Assembly: GCA_964242925.1 (NCBI GenBank)
Contig: CAXTBW010000061.1
Span: 1 to 25,962 of the forward strand
Source of the DNA: LMUY01 sp964242925
GTDB taxonomy: Bacteria > Pseudomonadota > Alphaproteobacteria > Acetobacterales > Acetobacteraceae
Reading direction: 5' to 3'
DNA: 25,962 nt
Below are positions 1 through 6,936 of the stretch, one piece after another. The notes beneath the pieces are model-generated. The model made no database searches. It was not told the DNA's origin and saw only the letters and a program-made list of their open reading frames with translations. A program made the translations under genes and the position numbers. The stretch's first letter is position 1; each line of letters begins with the position of its first letter.

Positions 1-323
1 CGGTGGAGCAGCGGGAGGACAAGCGGCCGCAGCTGTCGGACCTGCGCGAGTCGGGAACGATCGAGCAGGACGCCGACTGCGTGATGTTCGTGTATCGCGA
101 CGAGTACTACCTGCAGCAGCGCGGCCCGAAGCAGGCGAATTTCGAGTCGGACGACAAGTTCAACGCCGCGATGGACAAGTGGCAGCAGGACATGGAGCGG
201 GTGCACAACCGCGCCGAACTGCTGATCGAGAAGCAGCGCCACGGCCCGACGGGGAAGATCGACCTGCTGTTCGAAGGCGAGTTCACCCGGTTCGCGGACC
301 TGGATACGGTGCACAACGGTTAA
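1..323 (+). CDS. dnaB: Replicative DNA helicase DnaB, C-terminal end (5' partial)
   Basis: This is the last 107 or so residues of the hexameric ATP-dependent helicase that unwinds DNA ahead of the replication fork. The reading frame is already open at the window edge, so the GTG at position 3 is an internal valine codon and not a start. The visible part contains the family's C-terminal RecA-fold signature: a stretch reading QLSDLRESGTIEQDAD, then MFVYRDEYY, and near the end IEKQRHGPTG, which in DnaB carries the strand and arginine-finger region. The TAA stop is at 321-323. The downstream neighbour converges on it, with a palindromic repeat in the gap. The N-terminal domain and Walker motifs lie outside the window. 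Identification is firm because the C-terminal DnaB motif order is very conserved. Confidence 0.95.
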   Translation, partial: VEQREDKRPQLSDLRESGTIEQDADCVMFVYRDEYYLQQRGPKQANFESDDKFNAAMDKWQQDMERVHNRAELLIEKQRHGPTGKIDLLFEGEFTRFADLDTVHNG

Positions 324-415
324 GGCGCGCCGTCGCACCCGCCCCACCGTCACCCGGGCCTTACCCGGACGCCCACGCCGCTCGTGCGAAAAGGTGGTGC
401 GAGCACTAGCGCTAT

Positions 416-457
416 GGCGCCGGGAGCGCCGCGTGGATGGCCGGATCAAGTCCGGCC
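416..457. repeat. Palindromic repeat, family A copy 1, in the dnaB/SPOR convergent gap
   Basis: Two inverted repeats lie side by side. At 416-430 ggcgc and gcgcc flank a 5-base loop. At 439-457 ggccgga and tccggcc flank tcaag. Read on the minus strand, the second has the loop cttga, as does the palindrome at 4272. It matches the dispersed palindromic sequence often seen between genes in alphaproteobacteria (established from general knowledge, not searched here). It lies between two gene ends, so it could act as a bidirectional terminator, although no U-tract follows. Confidence 0.7.
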
Positions 458-491
458 AAGACGGTAAATGAAAGCAGAATACAATCCTGCC

Positions 492-1250
492 CTAGAAACT
501 CGCGATCGTGCAGCCGGTCCCCTTCGCGCGGACTTGCGTGCAGAACGCCGTGGCCTGGGCGGTGTCCGCAAAGCCGCCGGTGCGAACGCGCCAGAGTTGC
601 TTGCCGTCCCGCTCGGCTCGCTGCAGGGCGGGTTGGCGGGAGCGAAGCAGCTCCGGCATCTTCCTCGACAAGCGCTGCCATTCGGACGTCGCCTCCTGCT
701 CGGTGCCGACCGAGGCGAGTTGCACCATCGTCCGGCCAGTTGGGGCTGGCGCTGCGGCATGCGGGGGAGGCTGACGCGAACCCGGCGCTGCCGGCGCGGC
801 AGTCGGCGCAGCGACGACCGGCGGGGCAACAAATGGTGGAGCAGCGACAGGCGGGGCGACGACAGGCGGCGACACCGCGACGGGCGGCGGGGCGGGCTGG
901 TTGGCGGCCTGGATTTGGGCTCGCAACGCGCCAAGTTGCGGCGCCTCCGGCGGCGGCGCCATCGCGTCGGCCCGGTCGGACCCCGCGCCGCCCATGATCT
1001 GTTCGTCGGCGCCGGCGACCTGCATGCCACCTGGATTGTCGGGCCGCACGCGGATCGGGCGGCTATCGGCCTCGATGACCGGCACGGCGTGCGGCCGCCG
1101 GCCAAGATACGAATACCCCGCGATGACGATCGCCCCCACCAACACCACGGCCCCGGCGATCACCGCCATCCGCTTGATCTGCATGTCGGACGCAACGCTG
1201 CGGCGCTGCACCCGCCAGCTCTCGGTCATGGCGCCCATGTGATCGCTCAT
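492..1250 (-). CDS. SPOR-domain membrane protein
   Basis: A 252-residue bitopic protein. A short cytoplasmic N-terminus is followed by one hydrophobic segment at about residues 28-48, then a long, low-complexity Pro/Ala/Val-rich linker (about 85-170) that would span the periplasm, and a C-terminal SPOR domain from about 172. SPOR domains bind denuded glycan strands of septal peptidoglycan, so a role in cell division or septal wall remodelling is likely. This is a family inference, because SPOR proteins differ in partner and phenotype. The start is well supported: AGGAG lies 8 bases upstream of the ATG. The gene begins 18 bases after argS ends on the same strand, so the two are probably co-transcribed. 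It could equally be called a FtsN-like or DamX-like protein, but no specific orthology can be claimed. Confidence 0.85.
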   Translation of the reverse strand: MSDHMGAMTESWRVQRRSVASDMQIKRMAVIAGAVVLVGAIVIAGYSYLGRRPHAVPVIEADSRPIRVRPDNPGGMQVAGADEQIMGGAGSDRADAMAPPPEAPQLGALRAQIQAANQPAPPPVAVSPPVVAPPVAAPPFVAPPVVAAPTAAPAAPGSRQPPPHAAAPAPTGRTMVQLASVGTEQEATSEWQRLSRKMPELLRSRQPALQRAERDGKQLWRVRTGGFADTAQATAFCTQVRAKGTGCTIASF

Positions 1251-1268
1251 AGCTGTAGCTCCTGCATC

Positions 1269-3035
1269 TCAGCGCATCTCTTCGACGGGTTCGACCCCCA
1301 TCACCTGAAGACCGGAGCGGATCACGGTCGCGACCGCCGCCACCAAAGCCACCCGCGCCAGCGTTTCGACTGGGCGGTCAAGCTGGAGGAAGCGAAGCGT
1401 CGCGGCCGCCTGTCCGCGGTTCCACATCATATGAAAGTCGCTCGCCAAGTCATAGAGGAAAAACGCGACTCGATGCGGCTCGCGCGCGTCCGAGGCGGCC
1501 TCGACGGTGCGCGGCCAGCCAGCCAGGCGGCGCACCACGGCCAGCTCCGCCTCGTCCTGCAGGCTGTCCAGCGCGGCGTCGGCATCGATCGGGATGCCGG
1601 CCTCGGCCGCCTTGCGCAGCACCGAGCGGCAACGAGCATGGGCATACTGCACATAGAACACCGGGTTCTCCCGCGTCTGCGCGACGGCGGCGTCGATGTC
1701 GAAATCCATCTGCGCATCGGACTTGCGGGTCAGCATGGTGAAGCGCACGGCGTCCCGTCCGACCAGTTCCAATAGGTCGGCCAGCGTGATGAAGGTGCCG
1801 GCCCGCTTGCTCATGCGCACCGGCTCGCCGTTCTTCACGACGCGGACGACCTGGCACAGCACGACCTCCAGCGCGACCGCGCCCTGGGTGATCGCGCGGG
1901 TGGCGGCCTTCATGCGCGAGACGTAGCCGCCGTGGTCGGCGCCCAGCACGTCTATCAGCAGGTCCGCGCCGGCGGCCTTCTGCGCGTGGTAGGCGATGTC
2001 GTTGGCAAAGTAGGTGTTGCTGCCGTCGGACTTGCGCAGCGGGCGGTCCACATCGTCGCCGAACCGGGTCGAGCGGAACAGCAGCTGTTCCCGCGGCTCC
2101 CAATCGTCCGGCAGCTTGCCTTTGGGCGGCTCCAGCGTGCCGAGATAGACGAGCCCGTCGGCTTGCAGCCGCGCGATGGCCTGGTCGGGGCCGCCGCCTT
2201 CCAGCAGCGCGCGTTCGGAACTAAAACGGTCGAAGCGGACGCCGAGCGTAGCCAGGTCGGCCCGGATCATGTCCAGCATGGCCGCCATGGCGAATCCGCG
2301 CACGGTGTCGAGCCAGAGCGCCGGGTCCGCGACCGTGAGGCCGGGTCCAGCCAGCCGGCCGCCGTGCTGCGCGGCGAGCGCATCGCCGACGGGCGCCAGG
2401 TAGTCGCCGCGGTATTGCAACCCGCCCGGCACGGCGGCGCTGAACGCCTCCTCGGTCAGCGCCGTCCCGAGCGCCTGCAGGTAGCGCCAGTAGACCGCCC
2501 AGGCCAGCGCGGCCACCTGGTTGCCGGCGTCGTTGATGTAGAACTCCTTGGTGACGGCCCATCCGGCCTTCGCCATCAGGTTGGCCAGCGCGTCGCCCAC
2601 CACGGCGCCGCGGCAGTGGCCGACATGCATCGGCCCGGTCGGGTTGGCGGACACGTACTCCACGTTCACCCGCCGCCCCTGCCCGGCCGTGCTGGCGCCG
2701 TAGGCCTCGCCGGCGCGCAACACGGCGGGAACGGCGGCCAGCAGCGCCGCCGGGCGCAGGCGCATGTTGACGAAGCCGGGGCCGGCCGGCTCGGCGCTGG
2801 CAATCTCGGGCGCCGCCTGCAACGCGGCGGCCAGGGCGGCGGCGATGCGCGCGGGCGGCTGGCGCGACGGCTTGGCGGCGATCAGCGCGGCGTTGGTCGC
2901 CATGTCGCCATGCGCCGCCTCCCGCGTGGGCGTGACCTCGACCCGGGCCAGCGACTCGGGCGGCAGGTCGGGGATCGCGTCGAGCAACGCTTCGAGAACG
3001 CGGTCGCGAATGGTGGCGTAGATGTTGTCGGACAT
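1269..3035 (-). CDS. argS: Arginyl-tRNA synthetase
   Basis: A cytoplasmic class I aminoacyl-tRNA synthetase that charges tRNA-Arg using ATP. The 588-residue length is typical. The N-terminal Arg-tRNA-synthetase additional domain spans about residues 5-95. The Rossmann-fold catalytic core follows, with the HIGH-type motif HVGH at 137-140 after the conserved SANPTGP stretch, and a KMSKS-type motif MSKR at 408-411. The C-terminal DALR anticodon-binding domain is at about 470-588. The ATG has a GC-rich purine run (gcgggg) about 7 bases upstream. It is the first gene of a probable two-gene unit with the SPOR-domain gene, and is divergent from the CoA-transferase gene across about 50 bases. Nothing abnormal is seen in the active-site motifs. 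Confidence 0.97.
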   Translation of the reverse strand: MSDNIYATIRDRVLEALLDAIPDLPPESLARVEVTPTREAAHGDMATNAALIAAKPSRQPPARIAAALAAALQAAPEIASAEPAGPGFVNMRLRPAALLAAVPAVLRAGEAYGASTAGQGRRVNVEYVSANPTGPMHVGHCRGAVVGDALANLMAKAGWAVTKEFYINDAGNQVAALAWAVYWRYLQALGTALTEEAFSAAVPGGLQYRGDYLAPVGDALAAQHGGRLAGPGLTVADPALWLDTVRGFAMAAMLDMIRADLATLGVRFDRFSSERALLEGGGPDQAIARLQADGLVYLGTLEPPKGKLPDDWEPREQLLFRSTRFGDDVDRPLRKSDGSNTYFANDIAYHAQKAAGADLLIDVLGADHGGYVSRMKAATRAITQGAVALEVVLCQVVRVVKNGEPVRMSKRAGTFITLADLLELVGRDAVRFTMLTRKSDAQMDFDIDAAVAQTRENPVFYVQYAHARCRSVLRKAAEAGIPIDADAALDSLQDEAELAVVRRLAGWPRTVEAASDAREPHRVAFFLYDLASDFHMMWNRGQAAATLRFLQLDRPVETLARVALVAAVATVIRSGLQVMGVEPVEEMR

Positions 3036-3085
3036 GATGCCCCGCTTCTAGGGTGCACAGACGTACAAGACCAGGGAACACCGTC

Positions 3086-4258
3086 ATGGCCACCGCACCG
3101 CTCGCCCGCTTCCGCGTCGTCGACCTCACCCGCGTGCGCGCCGGTCCGACCTGCGTGCGCCAGCTCGCCGATTTCGGGGCCGACGTGATCAAGGTCGAGT
3201 CGGCGGGCGGGGATGGCGGCCTCGGCGGCGCCCGGCTGGGGCCGGACTTCCAGAACCTGCATCGGAATAAGCGGAGCATCACGCTCAACCTCAAGACGCC
3301 CGAGGGCGTGGAGATCATGCGCAAGCTCGCCGCCTGGGCCGACGTGATGGTGGAGAACTTCCGCCCCGACGTGAAGGACCGGCTGGGCATCGGCTACGAG
3401 GCGATGCGGGCGATCAACCCGCGCCTGGTGTACTGCAGCATCTCCGGCTTCGGCGAGGACGGGCCGTACCGGATGCGACCCGGCTTCGACCAGATCGCGC
3501 AGGGGATGGGCGGGATCATGTCCGTGACCGGCCTGCCCGGCCAGGGCCCGGTGCGCGCCGGCATCCCGGTCGCGGACCTGACGGGCGGGCTGTTCGCGGC
3601 TCAGGGCGTGCTGATCGCGTTGCTGGAGCGGGAGGTGTCGGGCCAGGGCCAGTGGGTGCAGAGCAGCCTGCTGGGCTCGCAGATCGCGATGATGGATTTC
3701 CAGGCCGCGCGCTGGCTGATGGAGGGCGACGTGCCGCAGCAGGCTGGCAACGACCACCCGACCAGCATCCCGACCGGCGTGTTTCCGACCTCGGACGGAC
3801 ACATCAACATCGCCGCCGCCGGGGACGTGATCTATGCCCGGCTGTGCCGCGTGATGGGCTTTCCCGAGCTGATCGACGACCCGCTGTTCAAGACCGGGAA
3901 GGCCCGCTCCGCCAACCGCGCCGCGATGAACGAGCGGATTACGATGGTGACGCGCACCGACACGAGCGCCGCGTGGGTGGAGCGGCTGAACGAGGCGGAG
4001 GTGCCGTGCGGGCCGATCTACGCAATGGACGAGGTATTCGCCGACCCGCAGGTGAAGCATCTGGGCATGGCGCAGGCGGTGCAGCACCCGGAGTTGGGAC
4101 GGATCGAGATCGTGGGCCAGGCGGTGAAGCTGTCGCGCACGCCCGCGGAGCTGAAGACGGCGACGCCGGCCGCGGGGGAGCACACCGGCTCGGTGCTGGA
4201 GGCGCTGGGCTACGATGCGGCGACGGTGGCCGACTTCCGGGAGCGGGGGGTGGTCTGA
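3086..4258 (+). CDS. CaiB/BaiF family III CoA-transferase
   Basis: A 390-residue cytoplasmic enzyme of the formyl-CoA transferase/carnitine CoA-transferase family, which moves CoA between carboxylic acids through an enzyme aspartyl-CoA intermediate. The N-terminal VVDLTRVRAGP motif and FGADVIKVE are family hallmarks. The proposed catalytic aspartate is Asp164 in the stretch PVADLTGG, and the GQGQWVQSSLL segment follows. The open frame extends to 3053, but the ATG at 3086 is preferred: caggga sits about 8 bases upstream and the family normally begins just before the VVDLTRV strand. The substrate cannot be read from the sequence, and no acyl-CoA dehydrogenase, hydratase or oxalyl-CoA decarboxylase gene is adjacent, so a pathway cannot be named. 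The gene stands alone between the argS unit (divergent) and metF (convergent). Confidence 0.9.
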   Translation: MATAPLARFRVVDLTRVRAGPTCVRQLADFGADVIKVESAGGDGGLGGARLGPDFQNLHRNKRSITLNLKTPEGVEIMRKLAAWADVMVENFRPDVKDRLGIGYEAMRAINPRLVYCSISGFGEDGPYRMRPGFDQIAQGMGGIMSVTGLPGQGPVRAGIPVADLTGGLFAAQGVLIALLEREVSGQGQWVQSSLLGSQIAMMDFQAARWLMEGDVPQQAGNDHPTSIPTGVFPTSDGHINIAAAGDVIYARLCRVMGFPELIDDPLFKTGKARSANRAAMNERITMVTRTDTSAAWVERLNEAEVPCGPIYAMDEVFADPQVKHLGMAQAVQHPELGRIEIVGQAVKLSRTPAELKTATPAAGEHTGSVLEALGYDAATVADFRERGVV

Positions 4259-4271
4259 GCCCCCTCGGTCA

Positions 4272-4292
4272 TGCCCGGGCTTGACCCGGGCA
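4272..4292. repeat. Palindromic repeat, family A copy 2, in the CoA-transferase/metF convergent gap
   Basis: A perfect 8-base inverted repeat, tgcccggg and cccgggca, separated by cttga. It occupies most of the 55-base gap between the two converging stop codons and matches the copies at 439-457 and 6893-6911 in design: a GC-rich stem and a 5-base loop. Its position suggests a shared terminator for both genes, but it lacks the T-run of a classic intrinsic terminator. Confidence 0.75.
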
Positions 4293-4313
4293 CGACGAAC
4301 TATCTGGTCGCCA

Positions 4314-5267
4314 TCAGCTAGCGGCCAGACCAACAGGGCGCACCCCGAGCACGTGCGCGATCGCGTAGGTCAGGTCCGCACGGTTCAGCGTGTAGAAGTG
4401 GAATTCGTCCACACCGTTGGCCTGCAACAGCCGGACCTGCTCGGCAGCGACCACCGCGGCAACCAGACGGCGCGTTTCCGGGTCGTTCTCGGTCCCTTCG
4501 AACATCGCGGCAAGCCAATCCGGCACGCTCGTCCCGCACATCGCGCTGAACTTGGCCGCCTGCGCGAAGTTCGACACGGGCATGATCCCGGGGACCAGCG
4601 GCGCCGTGATTCCCGCCGCCAATGCCCGGTCCAGGAAGTTCAGGAACAACCCTGCGTCGAAGAAATACTGCGTGATCGCCCGGGTCGCGCCGCAATCCAG
4701 CTTCCGCTTGAGGCTGTCCAGATCGTGCTGCGAACTGACCGCCGTCGGATGCGTCTCCGGATAGGCGGCGACGGAGATCTCGAAATCCGCCACGCGCTTG
4801 AGCCCGGCCACAAGGTCCGCCGCGTACTCGTACCCTTGCGGGTGCGCGGCGTAGCGTTCTCCCGGCGGCGGGTCGCCACGCAGCGCCACGATGTGCCGGA
4901 CGCCGGCGTCCCAGTATTCCCGCGCCACGTCGTCCACCTCGCCCCGGCTGGCGCCGATGCAGGTGAGGTGGGCGGCCGGGGTCAGGCTCGTCTCGGCCAC
5001 GATGCGGCTGACGGTCGCGTGGGTGCGCGCCTGGGTGCTCCCGCCGGCGCCGTACGTCACGGAGACGAACCGCGGGGCAAGCCGCTCCAGCCGCCGGATG
5101 CAAGTCCACAGCTGCGCCTCGAGCGCCTCCGTTTTGGGCGGGAAGAATTCGAACGACAGCAGCGGCGGCGAACCCGGCCGCGGCGTAGGCAGCGCGCCAA
5201 ATCGTGGCCCGGTGAGCCAGCGCTCCAGGGTGGGCAGCGGCGACGTCCTAGCCGACATGTCGTTCAT
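4314..5267 (-). CDS. metF: Methylenetetrahydrofolate reductase
   Basis: A flavoenzyme that reduces 5,10-methylenetetrahydrofolate to 5-methyltetrahydrofolate, the methyl donor for methionine synthesis. At 317 residues it has the length of bacterial MetF, a single TIM-barrel domain. SFEFFPPKT (38-46) carries the catalytic glutamate (Glu40), followed by VSVTYGAGGS, by ALRGDPP with the conserved aspartate (Asp132), and by PGIMPV. The open frame continues to a TTG at 5297, but those ten residues lack family similarity. The ATG at 5267 (or 5258) is preferred, although neither has a clear Shine-Dalgarno sequence. The gene is divergent from mlaA across 160 bases, and I found no recognisable SAM or SAH riboswitch in that leader. 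Confidence 0.95.
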   Translation of the reverse strand: MNDMSARTSPLPTLERWLTGPRFGALPTPRPGSPPLLSFEFFPPKTEALEAQLWTCIRRLERLAPRFVSVTYGAGGSTQARTHATVSRIVAETSLTPAAHLTCIGASRGEVDDVAREYWDAGVRHIVALRGDPPPGERYAAHPQGYEYAADLVAGLKRVADFEISVAAYPETHPTAVSSQHDLDSLKRKLDCGATRAITQYFFDAGLFLNFLDRALAAGITAPLVPGIMPVSNFAQAAKFSAMCGTSVPDWLAAMFEGTENDPETRRLVAAVVAAEQVRLLQANGVDEFHFYTLNRADLTYAIAHVLGVRPVGLAAS

Positions 5268-5427
5268 CGCTAATGAATGAGTGTATCCCGCTTGCAACGC
5301 AAGAGTGCAGCGTGGCCGCCGTGCGCGACGGTAGCCGGAAGCCGTCGGTTGCGGATGCGTCGTCCCATGCTAGACACCTTTGATCTATGGCTGCTCCACT
5401 CCGGCGGCATGCCTCCGAGGAACGTTC
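5268..5427. promoter_or_regulatory. Divergent metF/mlaA intergenic region
   Basis: This 160-base gap must hold the promoters of both metF (leftward) and mlaA (rightward). On the plus strand, TTGCGG at 5349-5354 and TAGACA at 5371-5376 are 16 bases apart and could be the -35 and -10 elements for mlaA, but the match is weak. The mlaA ribosome-binding site, GAGG at 5417-5420, is clear and fixes its start. No strong inverted repeat or riboswitch is visible. Confidence 0.35.
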
Positions 5428-6195
5428 ATGCGAACACCCTTTCTGCGTTCCATGCTCGCAGCCGTCATGGTCTGGAGCCTTGCGGCCTGCGCCGCCAAGC
5501 CGCCGGCATCCGATGCCGCGGCGCTGCAGGAATATCAGGAAACCAACGATCCATACGAGCCCGCCAACCGGGTCGGCTACGCGATCAGCGATGGGCTCGA
5601 CACCTACGTGCTGGCGCCGGTCGCGCGGGCCTACGTCTACGCGGTGCCCGGCGCGGTGCGCCGCCCCGTGCACAACCTGCTGCGCAACATGACCAGCCCC
5701 GCCCTGTTCATCAACGACGTGATCCAAACCAAGCCGCGCCGCGCCGGCGACACCTTCGTGCGCTTCGTGGTCAACACCACGGCAGGCATCGGCGGCCTGT
5801 TCGATGTCGCCGCCGAACTCGGCTACCCGTACCACGACAACAGCTTCGGGACGACGCTGGCGCTGTGGGGCGTGCCGGACGGGCCCTTCCTGTTCCTCCC
5901 GGTGCTCGGCCCGAGCAATCCGCGCGACGCCGTCGGTTTCGGCGTCGACGTCGCGTTCGACCCGCTGACCTACGTGCCGAGCGGTCACGGCATGCGCACC
6001 CTCGGCTACGCGCGGACCGGCCTGAGCGCGGTGGACGCCCGGTCCCGCCTGCTCACCGAGGTCGACTCGATCAAGAAGACCGCGTTGGACCCGTACGCCA
6101 CGTTCCGCAGCCTCTACCGACAGAACCGCGCCAGCACCATAGAGGAGGACAGGGACGACCATCGTGCGACCGTGCCGAACTGGTACGCCCATTGA
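5428..6195 (+). CDS. mlaA: MlaA/VacJ-family outer-membrane lipoprotein
   Basis: A 255-residue lipoprotein of the Mla system, which removes mislocalised phospholipids from the outer leaflet of the outer membrane and keeps lipid asymmetry. The N-terminus is a lipoprotein signal with lipobox LAAC (Cys21), preceded by a hydrophobic core at residues 9-20. The mature part has the MlaA hallmarks: NDPYEPANR near the start, the RRPVHNLLRNMTSPALFINDV region, a glycine-rich NTTAGIGGLFDVA segment, and GPFLFLPVLGPSNPRDAVG, which forms part of the membrane-embedded donut in characterised homologues. The open frame reaches back to 5380, but the ATG at 5428 has GAGG upstream and places the signal peptide correctly. 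An MlaC-like gene follows 45 bases later on the same strand, which supports the call. The inner-membrane MlaFEDB complex is not encoded in this window. Confidence 0.95.
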   Translation: MRTPFLRSMLAAVMVWSLAACAAKPPASDAAALQEYQETNDPYEPANRVGYAISDGLDTYVLAPVARAYVYAVPGAVRRPVHNLLRNMTSPALFINDVIQTKPRRAGDTFVRFVVNTTAGIGGLFDVAAELGYPYHDNSFGTTLALWGVPDGPFLFLPVLGPSNPRDAVGFGVDVAFDPLTYVPSGHGMRTLGYARTGLSAVDARSRLLTEVDSIKKTALDPYATFRSLYRQNRASTIEEDRDDHRATVPNWYAH

Positions 6196-6240
6196 TCGCC
6201 TATTCGACATGCCACCGACCGCCCTGAGGAACACCGCTCG

Positions 6241-6852
6241 ATGATTCTGACCCGCCGTAACCTGCTCGCGCTCGGCAGCGCCTCTGTCGCAGCGCTGGCC
6301 GCCGCACGCTGGATGCCGGCCGCCTCGGCGCAGGAGGCGACCGCGGCCTCCAATTTCGTGCAAAGCTTCGGCGACAGGCTGGTCGCGGTGGTCAACTCCG
6401 ACGCGCCGAACCCCGAGAAGCAGCAGGCGCTGCGCCCGTTGATCGACAGCGCCGTCGACGTCGACGCCATCGCCGTGTTCTGCCTGGGCCGCTTCGCCAC
6501 CACCGCCACCCCGCAGCAATTGGCTGAATACACCCGGCTATTCCACGGGGTGTTGGTGAACAACATCACGTCCAAGATCGGCGAGTATCGCGGCGTCACG
6601 TTCCGGTTGACCACCTCGTCGATGCGTGGCGCGGACGCTTACGTGGGCACCATCGTGCAACGCCCGAGCAACGCGCCGACCAACGTCCGCTGGGTGGTCA
6701 GCAGCGCCTCGGGCGCAATGCGGATCGTCGACGTGGTCGCGGAGGGCACCAGCCTGCGGCTGACCCAGCGCAGCGACTACGCGTCGTTCCTCAGCCATAA
6801 CGGCAACAACGTCGACAGCCTGATCGGCGCGATGCGGCGGCAGGTTTCCTAA
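6241..6852 (+). CDS. mlaC: MlaC/Ttg2D-family phospholipid shuttle with Tat-like signal
   Basis: A 203-residue protein of the MlaC (toluene tolerance Ttg2D/HpnM) family: periplasmic carriers that move phospholipid between MlaA in the outer membrane and the MlaFEDB complex in the inner membrane. The signal peptide starts TRRNLLALG, a twin-arginine pattern followed by an alanine-rich hydrophobic stretch, with probable cleavage after ASA near residue 30. The mature protein shows the family pattern: an alpha-helical start, the DVDAIAVFCLGRF region, then a YTRLFHGVLVNN helix and the beta-rich YVGTIVQRP/RWVVSSASGAMRIVDVVAEG half. GAGGA lies 10 bases before the ATG. It is the second gene of a probable unit with mlaA. 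Export by Tat is inference; many MlaC proteins use Sec. An HpnM role in hopanoid transport cannot be excluded. Confidence 0.88.
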   Translation: MILTRRNLLALGSASVAALAAARWMPAASAQEATAASNFVQSFGDRLVAVVNSDAPNPEKQQALRPLIDSAVDVDAIAVFCLGRFATTATPQQLAEYTRLFHGVLVNNITSKIGEYRGVTFRLTTSSMRGADAYVGTIVQRPSNAPTNVRWVVSSASGAMRIVDVVAEGTSLRLTQRSDYASFLSHNGNNVDSLIGAMRRQVS

Positions 6853-6892
6853 GTCAGCGCGGGAGCTACGTCACTGCCGGGACGGCGTGGGC

Positions 6893-6911
6893 GCCCGGGT
6901 CCAGCCCGGGC
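6893..6911. repeat. Palindromic repeat, family A copy 3, in the mlaC/glycosyltransferase convergent gap
   Basis: A 7-base inverted repeat, gcccggg and cccgggc, with loop tccag, followed by atgac. It sits in the 84-base gap between two converging stop codons and has the same design as the palindromes at 439 and 4272. It probably acts as a shared terminator or belongs to a dispersed palindromic repeat family. Confidence 0.7.
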
Positions 6912-6936
6912 ATGACCACTGAGACAGGGCGCCCGC

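Noticed and set aside
468..3188. Long plus-strand frames opposite the SPOR gene and argS (468-1775 and 1932-3188)
   Set aside because: argS has intact HVGH and MSKR motifs on the minus strand, and the plus frames show only antisense composition.
5268..5297. TTG start at 5297 for metF
   Set aside because: The extra ten residues are not typical of MetF, and the ATG at 5267 gives a normal length.
5268..5427. SAM or SAH riboswitch upstream of metF
   Set aside because: Looked for because metF is often controlled this way; I saw no matching stem and core arrangement in the 160-base leader.
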